In this document: positions 7,751 through 15,566 of the stretch, one piece after another
Position numbering within the stretch: position 1 is the stretch's first letter
Layout of the letters: the number at the start of each line of letters is the position of its first letter
Assembly: GCA_963834685.1 (NCBI GenBank)
Contig: CAWICW010000024.1
Span: 11,102 to 75,101 of the forward strand
Length of the DNA stretch: 64,000 nucleotides
Reading direction: 5' to 3'
DNA from: Palsa-504 sp963834685
GTDB taxonomy: Bacteria > Actinomycetota > Actinomycetes > Streptosporangiales > Streptosporangiaceae
The notes under the pieces: model-generated
Database searches by the model: none
Told to the model about the DNA's origin: nothing
Seen by the model: the letters and a program-made list of their open reading frames with translations, nothing else
Made by a program: the position numbers and the translations under genes

Positions 7751-8571
7751 TCCGGCAGCTCCGGGCGTCCGTCGGCCGGGCTGGACGCGCGGGCGTGCCA
7801 CCGGCGGGGAATGCGCCCGGCGGTGGCGGCGGCGTACCCGGCCGCGACCGCCAGCCGCATCGCGGTGGCCATCCGCTCGGGCTCGGCGGCGCGGGTGATG
7901 GCCGAGGCGACCAGCACGGCGTCGCAGCCCAGTTCCATCGCGAAGGCCGCGTCGCTGGCCGTCCCGATCCCGGCGTCCAGGATGACCGGGACGGCGGCCT
8001 GCTCCACGATCATCGCGATGTTGTGCGGATTCCGCACGCCGAGACCGGACCCGATCGGGGCGCCGAGCGGCATGATCGCAGCGCACCCGGCCCGTTCGAG
8101 CTGGCGGGCCAGGATGGGATCGTCGTTGGTGTACGGGAGCACCACGAATCCGTCGGCGACGAGCATCCGGGCCGCGTCGAGCAGCTCCACCCCATCGGGC
8201 AGCAGGGTGTGATCGTCGGCTACGACCTCCAGCTTGACCCAGTCGGTACCGAGCGCCTCCCGCCCGAGGCGGGCCACGAGCATCGCCTCGCTCGCGGTGT
8301 GGCAGCCAGCGGTATTCGGCAGGATGCTCACCCCGGCCTGGCGCAGCGTGCCCAGCAGCGAGCCTGCTCCGTCGCCCGCGGGCGTGACGCGCCGCATGGC
8401 CACGGTGGTCAGCGCGGTGCCCGAAGCGTGGAGTACCCGCCGCAGCACGTCCAGGCTCTGCACTCCCCCGGTGCCCAGGATCAACCGCGAGGCCAGCTCC
8501 CGGCCCGCCAGGGTCCACGGGTCGGCCGGGGTCCACGGGGCCGCCTGGTTCAGCACATCGGTATCTGTCAT
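7747..8571 (-). CDS. thiG: Thiazole synthase ThiG
   Basis: TIM-barrel enzyme that builds the thiazole phosphate of thiamine from DXP, dehydroglycine and ThiS-thiocarboxylate; 274 residues. Seen: LILGTGGVQSLDVLRRVL near the N-terminus, TDWVKLEVVAD (Schiff-base lysine region), PLGAPIGSGLGVRNP and ILDAGIGTASDAAFAMELG (phosphate-binding loop). The start is ATG at 8571; no clear Shine-Dalgarno sequence precedes it. A 296-nt stretch separates it from thiS, whereas these genes usually abut, so it may have its own promoter (see 8634-8662). It overlaps thiD by 4 nt. Confidence 0.95.
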   Translation of the reverse strand: MTDTDVLNQAAPWTPADPWTLAGRELASRLILGTGGVQSLDVLRRVLHASGTALTTVAMRRVTPAGDGAGSLLGTLRQAGVSILPNTAGCHTASEAMLVARLGREALGTDWVKLEVVADDHTLLPDGVELLDAARMLVADGFVVLPYTNDDPILARQLERAGCAAIMPLGAPIGSGLGVRNPHNIAMIVEQAAVPVILDAGIGTASDAAFAMELGCDAVLVASAITRAAEPERMATAMRLAVAAGYAAATAGRIPRRWHARASSPADGRPELPE

Positions 8572-8633
8572 AAGGATTACGGCGTGAAGATCCCGGCTTT
8601 CAGGTCCTGGAGGAAACGCCGCTCCACCTCCTT

Positions 8634-8662
8634 AGAATGTCAGTGCGAAGTGATACCGTCAA
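8634..8662 (-). promoter_or_regulatory. Candidate promoter for thiG-thiD in the thiS-thiG gap
   Basis: TTGACG (8657-8662), a 17-nt spacer and CATTCT (8634-8639) on the minus strand resemble a housekeeping promoter about 60 nt upstream of thiG. Immediately downstream is GGAGG followed by a 16-codon reading frame starting at GTG and ending in TAA shortly before thiG, which could be a leader peptide or a decayed gene end. The remaining part of 8572-8867 shows nothing else I can support. Confidence 0.35.
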
Positions 8663-8867
8663 GCTGTCCGTAAGAACCAAGCGGGCGCCTGCACTACCTG
8701 GTACCAAACTGCGGCAGGGCGTGCCGTGGCTGCGGGGGGAGGCTTCCGGATTGCCGGGCCTGCGAACCGCGAAAGTAGGGGGCAGGGGAGGTGCGCAGGC
8801 TATATGCGGAGGCGACCGCAGACCGCGGCTGGAATCCTCTTCCTTCGGGAGGATGGGGGATGCCAAC

Positions 8868-9074
8868 TCACCCTCCTTGCACGGCTGTGACAACCTCTAC
8901 CTGGTCGCCGTTGTGGAGGATGGTTAGGGTCCACGCGCCACGCGGGACGACAGCGCCATTGACGGCGGCGGCGACACCAGTCGCAGCCGCCGTCAGCTCA
9001 GTGACTGCCTCGGTCATGGTCGCGCCGTCCGGCAACTCGCGCGGCTCGCCGTTGAGTTTCACCTGGATGCTCAT
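8868..9074 (-). CDS. thiS: Sulfur carrier protein ThiS
   Basis: A 68-residue ubiquitin-like protein that carries the thiocarboxylate sulfur for thiazole formation. It has the expected size, the segment VKLNGEPRELPDGATMTEAV and, decisively, the C-terminal Gly-Gly (TAVQGG) that is adenylated and thiolated. The start is ATG at 9074, overlapping the thiO stop as ATGA. It acts with ThiG. No ThiF-type activating enzyme is in the window. Confidence 0.93.
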   Translation of the reverse strand: MSIQVKLNGEPRELPDGATMTEAVTELTAAATGVAAAVNGAVVPRGAWTLTILHNGDQVEVVTAVQGG

Positions 9075-10222
9075 CCTGACCGGTCCTCTCCGGTGAACCG
9101 CTGGGGCGTGAACGGCTCCCATTCCGGGGCCGGGGCCCGGCCCGCCAGCAGGGCTACGGTCGCGTCCGCGGTCACCGGTGACATCAGGATGCCGTTGCGG
9201 TAATGCCCGGTGGCCAGCAGCAGCCCGTCCGGGCCGCACCGCCCGACGACCGGGCCGTTGTCTGGCGTGCCCGGCCGCAGGCCGGCGCAGGTTTCGGCCA
9301 GGATCAGCTCGCTGGTCACCGGGAGCACGCTCATCGCGTCGTGCAGCAGGTCGTGCACGGCGCCCGCGGTCACGGTCTGGTCCGGCCCTCGCTCTTCCTG
9401 GGTAGCGCCCACGATCAACTCCCCGTCGGCCCGCGGCACCAGGTAGACGTCCGTGCCGCGGACGATGGCCCGGATCGTGTGGCTGATCACGGCCGGCATC
9501 CCGGCCGGGTGGCGCAGCCGCAGCAGCTGGCCCTTGACCGGCCGTACTACGGTCCGCAGGGCGTCCGGCAAGCCGCCCACCGCACCGGACCAGCATCCGG
9601 CGGCCACCACGACCTGGGCCGCGTCGATGTCGCCGCCGTCGGCCAGCCGGACCCCGCGGGCCTGCCCGTCGCGGACCCGCACCTCCAGCACGCGGTTCCG
9701 CACGGACCGGACCTTCGCCGAACGCGCCGCCTCGGCCAGGGCCGCCGCGTACCGCCGGTTGTCCACCGACCAGTCGCCCGGGAACAGCACGCCGCCGTGC
9801 ACGTCCGGGGTCAGGAAGGGCTCCAGCTTGCGGCAGGCCCGGCTGTCCAGCTCTTCCGCGTCCAGGCCGGCCGACCGGCGGAAGGCGGTCAGCCGGATCA
9901 GCGCGGCGGAGTCGCCGGGATCGTAGGCGACGGCGAGCGTCCCCTCGTGGCGCAGCCCTACCTGATGCCCGGTCGCATCTTCCAGCTCGGCCGCGAAGGG
10001 CCCGAACCGCCCGACCGCGAGCAGGTTGAGCCGGAGCAGCGCGCCCTCGCCGAACAGGGCTTCCGACACCGGCGCAAGCATCCCCGCAGCCACCAGCGAC
10101 GCGGCGTGGCCCTGCTCGGGATCGACAAGCACGACATCGAGCCCGGCGGCCGCGGCACGCCAGGCGATCGCGGTCCCGATGACGCCGCCGCCCGCGACGA
10201 CGACGTTTGCGATCTCGGCCAA
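9071..10222 (-). CDS. thiO: Glycine oxidase ThiO
   Basis: FAD-dependent D-amino-acid-oxidase-family enzyme that converts glycine to dehydroglycine for ThiG. Dinucleotide-binding motif NVVVAGGGVIGTAIAWRAA at the N-terminus; downstream VVVAAGCWSG, RPVKGQLLRLR and, near the C-terminus, CAGLRPGTPDNGPVVG and GHYRNGI, the FAD-binding signature of the family. I chose TTG at 10222 (383 residues) because the riboswitch ends in GAAGGGAG, leaving a 5-6-nt spacer to TTG. The GTG at 10228 abuts the GGGA and the ATG at 10243 lies inside the aptamer. First gene of the TPP-controlled unit. Confidence 0.92.
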   Translation of the reverse strand: MAEIANVVVAGGGVIGTAIAWRAAAAGLDVVLVDPEQGHAASLVAAGMLAPVSEALFGEGALLRLNLLAVGRFGPFAAELEDATGHQVGLRHEGTLAVAYDPGDSAALIRLTAFRRSAGLDAEELDSRACRKLEPFLTPDVHGGVLFPGDWSVDNRRYAAALAEAARSAKVRSVRNRVLEVRVRDGQARGVRLADGGDIDAAQVVVAAGCWSGAVGGLPDALRTVVRPVKGQLLRLRHPAGMPAVISHTIRAIVRGTDVYLVPRADGELIVGATQEERGPDQTVTAGAVHDLLHDAMSVLPVTSELILAETCAGLRPGTPDNGPVVGRCGPDGLLLATGHYRNGILMSPVTADATVALLAGRAPAPEWEPFTPQRFTGEDRSG

Positions 10223-10228
10223 GCGCAC

Positions 10229-10340
10229 TCCCTTCGCCGGCATTACCCGGATCAGGTTCGACGGTCGGAGGCGCTCGCGGGGGGTCGTCCCCCATGGGTG
10301 CGAGGCCTCCCTCTCAGCCCTGGTGGGCTCCCGTGGTCAC
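10229..10340 (-). ncRNA. TPP riboswitch (THI element)
   Basis: On the minus strand the conserved aptamer pieces appear in order: GGGCTGAGAGGG (CTGAGA from 10317 down to 10312), a P3 stem GAGGC/GCCTC extended by an inner G-run/C-run hairpin, and then GAACCTGATCCGGGTAATGCC and GGCGAAGGGA. The element ends on the Shine-Dalgarno sequence of thiO, so it probably acts by sequestering that site when thiamine pyrophosphate is bound. The divergent thiE has no such element. Confidence 0.95.
10278..10293. repeat. 16-nt palindromic repeat, copy 1 (inside riboswitch P3)
   Basis: CGGGGGGTCGTCCCCC, identical to 11072-11087. It folds as a G5/C5 hairpin and forms the extension of the riboswitch P3 arm. Confidence 0.6.
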
Positions 10341-10383
10341 TTCCCAGCCTATATCACCCTGAGCGACATGATTGGATAGCGCG

Positions 10384-11100
10384 ATGGCAAGCGATGCGCG
10401 GACGCAGCTGGCTGACGCGCGGCTCTACTTGTGCACCGACGCCCGGCGGTCTCGCGGCGACCTGGTCCCCTTCCTGGACGCCGTGCTCGGCGCCGGAGTG
10501 GACATCATCCAGCTGCGCGAGAAGGGCCTGGAGGCCGGGGAGGAACTCGGGCTGCTCGAGGTGTTCGCCGACGCGTGCCGACGGCACGGCCGCCTGCTGG
10601 CGGTGAACGACCGGGCCGACGTGGCGCTCGCGGCGGGTGCCGATGTGCTGCACCTGGGCCAGGACGACCTGCCGGTGCCGGTCGCGCGGGCCATCCTGGG
10701 CCCCGGGCCGGTGATCGGGCGGAGCAGCCACAGCCCGGCCCAGGCGGACGCGGCCGCCGCCGAGCCGGGCGTTGACTACTTCTGCGCCGGGCCGGTGTGG
10801 ACCACGCCCACCAAGCCCGGACGCCCGGCGACCGGCCTGGGCCTGCTGGGCCACGTGGCGCAGTCGGCGCCCGCCCGTCCCTGGTTCGCGATCGGCGGCA
10901 TCAGCCTGGCCCGGCTCGACGAGGTGCTGGCCACTGGCGCCACCCGCGTGGTCGTCGTCCGGGCCATCACCGAGGCCGACGACCCGGCCGCCGCCGCGGG
11001 ATCGTTCGCCCGGCGGCTACGCCCGGGGGGGAACGGGGGGGCGGGTAGCCCCCCCGTGCGCGGGGGGATCTCGGGGGGTCGTCCCCCCGGGGCATACTGA
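10384..11100 (+). CDS. thiE: Thiamine-phosphate synthase ThiE
   Basis: Joins HMP-PP and thiazole phosphate to thiamine phosphate; 238 residues. Family motifs: LYLCTDARRS, DIIQLREKG (pyrophosphate binding), LAVNDRADVALAAGADVLHLGQ, IGRSSHSPAQ, DYFCAGPVWTTPTKPG and PWFAIGGIS. The chosen ATG at 10384 gives the normal ThiE N-terminus; an upstream TTG at 10372 is possible. The last 25 residues (Gly/Pro/Arg-rich) are not typical and are encoded by G-run/C-run hairpins including the 16-nt repeat, so the native 3' end may have been extended. Divergent from thiO. Confidence 0.93.
   Translation: MASDARTQLADARLYLCTDARRSRGDLVPFLDAVLGAGVDIIQLREKGLEAGEELGLLEVFADACRRHGRLLAVNDRADVALAAGADVLHLGQDDLPVPVARAILGPGPVIGRSSHSPAQADAAAAEPGVDYFCAGPVWTTPTKPGRPATGLGLLGHVAQSAPARPWFAIGGISLARLDEVLATGATRVVVVRAITEADDPAAAAGSFARRLRPGGNGGAGSPPVRGGISGGRPPGAY
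11072..11087. repeat. 16-nt palindromic repeat, copy 2 (3' end of thiE)
   Basis: CGGGGGGTCGTCCCCC, the same sequence as 10278-10293. It lies within the last codons of thiE and could also fold as a termination-like hairpin before the mannosidase gene. Confidence 0.6.
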
Positions 11101-11103
11101 AAT

Positions 11104-14100
11104 ATGCGGATCGCCGGGGTGGAATCGACAGACCTGTTCGTAGGGACCGCGCAGCGCCCGCTGCAGGTCATGCGGGTGACGCTGGAGAATGACGGGCCAG
11201 GCAGTGCCCCGGACGCGGCGGCCACCGTGTACGTGCAGGGGCCGGGAGTGAGAGACCCGGGTCCGTTCGGAATCACGGGTTTGAACCTGGGCGAACGGAA
11301 AGACTTTGAAATCCCGGTCGAGATCGCCGCGCCCTATCAGCCCGGCAGCACGCGCCGGGTCACGGTGACGGTCGAGACCGAGTCGGGGCGGACCCAGGCC
11401 GAGGCGGACATCACTGTGGCCGAGCCGGGCTGGACGATGTGGATGGTCAGCCATTTCCACTACGACCCGGTGTGGTGGAACACCCAGGGGCAGTTCGCCG
11501 AGGCCCGGCTCAGCCTGCCCGACGAGGACGGCCATATGCCCGACGTCAGGGCCGCTTTCGAGCTGGTCAGCGCGCACCTGGACAAGGCCAGGAAGGACAA
11601 CGACTACAAGTTCGTGCTGGCCGAGATCGACTACCTGAAGCCGTACTTCGACGCCTTCCCCCAAGACCGGCACGACCTGCGCGCGCTGCTGGCCGAGGGC
11701 CGGGTGGAGATCGTCGGCGGCAACTACAACGAGCCGAGCACCAACCTGATCAGCCCCGAAGCCATCATCCGCAACGCGGTGTACGGGATCGGGTTCCAGC
11801 GGGACGTGTTCGGCGGCGACCCGAGGTCGGCGTGGATGCTCGACGTGTTCGGGCACGACCCGGGCTACCCGGGCCTGATGGCGGCGGCCGGGCTGACCTC
11901 GTCGGCGTGGGCGCGCGGTCCGTTTCACCAGTGGGGGCCGTCCGGCGCCGAGGGCGGCAACGGGCGGATGCAGTTCAGCACCGAGTTCGAGTGGATCTCA
12001 CCCGACGGCCGCGGGCTGCTCACGGCCTACATGGCCCACCACTACGGCGCGGGCTGGCGGCTGCACACGCTGCCGGACCTGCAGGCCGCCGAGGCCGAGG
12101 CATACGGGCAGTTCCGGGCGCTGGCGCAGGTCGCAGCGACCCGGAACGTGCTGCTGCCGGTCGGCGCAGACCACGTCATCCCGGCCCGGTGGGTGACCGA
12201 CATCCACCGGAACTGGAACCAGCGATACGTGTGGCCCCGGTTCACCACGGCCGTGCCGCGCGAGTTCTTCGCCGCGGTCCGCGCGGAAGCCGGTTCCGCG
12301 GGCGCCGCCGGCGCGTGGATCACGCCGCAGACCCGGGACATGAACCCGGTGTACACGGGCAAGGACGTCTCCTACATCGACACCAAGCAGGCCCAGCGCG
12401 CGATCGAGACCGCGGTCAGCGAGGCCGAGCGGCTCGGCACGCTGGCCTGGCTGGCCGGAGCGCCGTTCCCGCACGCGGCGCTGGACAAGGCGTGGCGGCT
12501 GCTGGCCTACGGGGCCCACCACGACGGCATCACCGGGGTCGAGTCCGACCAGGTGTACCTGGACCTGCTGGGCAGCTGGCGGGAGGCGTGGGAGCTGGGC
12601 TCCGGCGCGCGCCGGGATGCCGTGGCCGCTCTTTCGGCCTCTGGCCCTCCGGGGTCCGGGGGACGGGCGGGGCTTGCGGTCCGGGTGTTCAACGGGCTGG
12701 CCCGGCCGCGGGACCAGATGGCCACCGTCACCGTGCCGGTGCCGGAAGACGGCAGCCGCTGGGTGGAGCTCCGCGACGACGCCGGGTACCCGGTGCCGGC
12801 CCTGGCCGAGGGCGTTCTGCGACGCGAGGACGGGTCGCTGGCCGAGGTGACGCTCACGTTCCCGGCCCGCGGCGTGCCCGCCCTCGGCTACCGCGCCTAT
12901 CAGGTCATCCCCGCGGAGGACCAGGAGTCCGCCGCGGAGTGGCACGAGGTCAGCACGGGGTCCGGCGCCATCGAGAACGGCCGGTACCTGGTCACCGCGG
13001 ATCCGGCGCGGGGCGGGACGGTCAGCGTCACCGACAAGCGCACCGGGGCCAGCGTCCTCGCCGGGCCCGGCAACGAGCTGATCATCCAGGATGAATACGC
13101 GCAGCATCCCCGGCACGGGGAGGGCCCGTGGCACCTGTCGCCGAAGGGACCGGGGACGGGCTCGTCGTCGGTCCCGGCCACGGTGCGGGTGGAACGGTGC
13201 CCGGCCGGAGCCCGGCTGGTCGCCTCGTTTGCGCTCGACGGGCTCGAGGTAATCCAGGAGACGGTGCTGTGGGAGGACGCGGAGCGGGTCGAGTTCCGCA
13301 CCCACGTCGACGGGTACCGCGAGAAGGACCGGCTGCTGCGGGTCCGCTTCCCGGCCGACGTGCCCGGCGGGCTCCCGGTGTACCAGACGGCGACGGCGGT
13401 GATCGGCCGGTCGTTCGGGGCGGCGGACGTGGATTCGGCGGACCACTGGTACACCCTGGACAATCCGGCCCATCAGTGGTTCGGGCTCGGCTCGACGGCG
13501 CGGGTCCGGACCGGCAGCTCCGGCGGACCGGTCCAGGCCATCGGGGTGGCCGAGGTGATCTGCCCCGACAGCCCGGACGGCCCGCTGCGGGAGGTGATCC
13601 GCGACCTCATGGTGGCGCTGGCCGCGGCCGGGGTGACCGCGACCTGCAGCCAGGCCGGCGGATCGAGGTACGGCGGGCTCGACGCCGACTCCAACCTGCC
13701 CGACGTCAGGATCGCGGTCGGCGGGCCGGACGTGAACGCGTTTACCGCCGAGGTCTTGTCGGCCACGGGGCCGGGATCCGCGCTGGCCGACGGGGCGGCG
13801 CGGCTGTGGGTGCCCGCGGCGCGCAGCCGCGCGGAGGCCTTCGCGCCCAGTGCCGATGTGCGCGGGGTATCCGACCTGCCGGTGCTGATCGTGACGGGCA
13901 GCGGACCCGGCGGGCTGGCCGCGGCGGTCACCACCCTGGCCGAGGACCTGGCCGACGCCCTGGTCGAGGGGCTCGGGGAAACCGGCGACGCCGCTTCGTC
14001 CGCAGGAGAGGCGCTGCTCGCGGACCGGTCGGTGGCGCTACTGAACCGGGGCACCCCGGGCGGCGTGGTCACCCCCGACGGGACGTTGCACATGTCGCTG

Positions 14101-15477
14101 ATGCGCTCGTGCAGCGGGTGGCCGTCCCGGATCTGGATCGACGGGGATCCCCGGACCGCGCCGGACGAGAGCAGTTTCGCCTGGCAGCACTGGAGTCACA
14201 CCTTCGAGTACGCGCTGGCCGCGGGCGCGGGCGACTGGCGCGCGGCGGGCTTGCAGGCCAGCGCCGAGGACTACAACCACGACCTGATCGCGCTGGCGGG
14301 CGGCTCCGGTGAGGACACGGCACCCGGGGCGAGCCTGCTGTCTGTGGAGCCGGCCAGCGTCACGCTCAGCGCGGTGAAGCCGCGCGGCAACCCGCTCGCT
14401 TCGGGGCGGAGCGCGGCGGGCGCGGCGGCTGCCGCGGCGGGCGGGGCCGTGGCGGGTGAGACCGAGGTCACCGTGCGGCTGCGGGAAACCAGCGGGCAGT
14501 CCACGACGGCGCGGGTCCGGCTGGCCCAGCCGGTCTCCGCGGCGTGGCTGACCGACCTGCTCGAGGAGACTGACGGCGCGGCCCTGCCCCTGGTAGACGG
14601 CGCGGTTATGGTCGACATGCCGGCCTTCGGCACGGTCACCCTGGTCCTGCGGACGGGCTCGCGGGCCGCCGGAGAAGGCGTCCTGACCGCAGTCGAACCG
14701 GTCCAGCCGGTCTACACGCGATACTGGCTGCACGGGAAGGGCCCGGCGCCGGCCGGGAACCTCCCGGTAGCCGTCCACTTCTCCCCCGCCCGGGTCGCCC
14801 TGGCCGAGCCGGGCGAGGCCGGCCTGCTCACGCTGACCGTGGGCTGCGGGCCCGAGCCGGCCTCGGGCACGGTCGAGCTCGTCGTGCCCGACGGGATCAC
14901 CATCACCACCGAGCCGGACCTACGCTACGAGCTGACGCCCGGCGGGTACGCGGCCTGGGACCTGACCGTGCGGGCCGCGCCGGGGACCGATCCCGGGCGC
15001 TACTTCGCGGCGGCGCGGATCCGTGACGATCATGGCCACGTCCTCGAGGACACGGCCATGATCGCGGTGGGCGAGCGCCGCTGGCCCGACCCGGCGCTGC
15101 CGCCCGAGGAGGCCCTGGAGGTGATGCAGGCCGACTTCATCGCGGCCGCGGCCGAGGTGGAACTGGCCGTGCTCACCCCGGAGCTGCGGCTGACGCCGGG
15201 CAGCCGGGACGAGGTACTGCTCACCGTGACCACCCAGCTGGCCTGCGAGGCGCACGGCGAGGCGCAACTGGTGTCGCCGTTCGGCACCTGGGCCCTGTTC
15301 TCGGCGCCCGCGCAGGGCTTCAGCGTCACGGCGCGGGAGCCCGCGATGCTGCGCTTCGGGGTCACCGTGCCCGCCACGGCGCGGCCCGGGACCCGATCGT
15401 GGGCGCTGGTCAAGGTGATGTACTTCGGCCGGGTCCGGTACAGCCAGGCCATACCGATCAGCATCGTCGCCGTCTAG
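11104..15477 (+). CDS. Glycoside hydrolase family 38 alpha-mannosidase, very large
   Basis: A 1457-residue predicted cytoplasmic enzyme hydrolysing alpha-mannosides. Residues 1-105 look like a beta-sandwich (NEW3/CARDB-like). The GH38 catalytic domain begins with VSHFHYDPVWW (residues 115-125; H119 and D121 are expected metal ligands), continues with WMLDVFGHDPG (D247, expected nucleophile) and ends with GAHHDGITGVESDQ. The middle and C-terminal parts are GH38 beta domains. A further NEW3-like sandwich lies around residues 1225-1330 (LTLTVGCGPEPASGTVELV) and another follows. There is no signal peptide. The ATG lies 3 nt after the thiE stop and 5 nt after CATACT, so a leaderless start is possible. 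Confidence 0.85.
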   Translation: MRIAGVESTDLFVGTAQRPLQVMRVTLENDGPGSAPDAAATVYVQGPGVRDPGPFGITGLNLGERKDFEIPVEIAAPYQPGSTRRVTVTVETESGRTQAEADITVAEPGWTMWMVSHFHYDPVWWNTQGQFAEARLSLPDEDGHMPDVRAAFELVSAHLDKARKDNDYKFVLAEIDYLKPYFDAFPQDRHDLRALLAEGRVEIVGGNYNEPSTNLISPEAIIRNAVYGIGFQRDVFGGDPRSAWMLDVFGHDPGYPGLMAAAGLTSSAWARGPFHQWGPSGAEGGNGRMQFSTEFEWISPDGRGLLTAYMAHHYGAGWRLHTLPDLQAAEAEAYGQFRALAQVAATRNVLLPVGADHVIPARWVTDIHRNWNQRYVWPRFTTAVPREFFAAVRAEAGSAGAAGAWITPQTRDMNPVYTGKDVSYIDTKQAQRAIETAVSEAERLGTLAWLAGAPFPHAALDKAWRLLAYGAHHDGITGVESDQVYLDLLGSWREAWELGSGARRDAVAALSASGPPGSGGRAGLAVRVFNGLARPRDQMATVTVPVPEDGSRWVELRDDAGYPVPALAEGVLRREDGSLAEVTLTFPARGVPALGYRAYQVIPAEDQESAAEWHEVSTGSGAIENGRYLVTADPARGGTVSVTDKRTGASVLAGPGNELIIQDEYAQHPRHGEGPWHLSPKGPGTGSSSVPATVRVERCPAGARLVASFALDGLEVIQETVLWEDAERVEFRTHVDGYREKDRLLRVRFPADVPGGLPVYQTATAVIGRSFGAADVDSADHWYTLDNPAHQWFGLGSTARVRTGSSGGPVQAIGVAEVICPDSPDGPLREVIRDLMVALAAAGVTATCSQAGGSRYGGLDADSNLPDVRIAVGGPDVNAFTAEVLSATGPGSALADGAARLWVPAARSRAEAFAPSADVRGVSDLPVLIVTGSGPGGLAAAVTTLAEDLADALVEGLGETGDAASSAGEALLADRSVALLNRGTPGGVVTPDGTLHMSLMRSCSGWPSRIWIDGDPRTAPDESSFAWQHWSHTFEYALAAGAGDWRAAGLQASAEDYNHDLIALAGGSGEDTAPGASLLSVEPASVTLSAVKPRGNPLASGRSAAGAAAAAAGGAVAGETEVTVRLRETSGQSTTARVRLAQPVSAAWLTDLLEETDGAALPLVDGAVMVDMPAFGTVTLVLRTGSRAAGEGVLTAVEPVQPVYTRYWLHGKGPAPAGNLPVAVHFSPARVALAEPGEAGLLTLTVGCGPEPASGTVELVVPDGITITTEPDLRYELTPGGYAAWDLTVRAAPGTDPGRYFAAARIRDDHGHVLEDTAMIAVGERRWPDPALPPEEALEVMQADFIAAAAEVELAVLTPELRLTPGSRDEVLLTVTTQLACEAHGEAQLVSPFGTWALFSAPAQGFSVTAREPAMLRFGVTVPATARPGTRSWALVKVMYFGRVRYSQAIPISIVAV

Positions 15478-15566
15478 AAGCCACTACGCTGTCGGCGAAC
15501 AATGTACGGTGATTCTAGGGGACTCGGCCCCTTACTCACTTCCAGCGTGCGAACTCTTGAGGATCT

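Noticed and set aside
8637..8927. Plus-strand 96-codon frame in the thiS-thiG gap
   Set aside because: No ribosome-binding site or protein-like sequence; overlaps the end of thiS.
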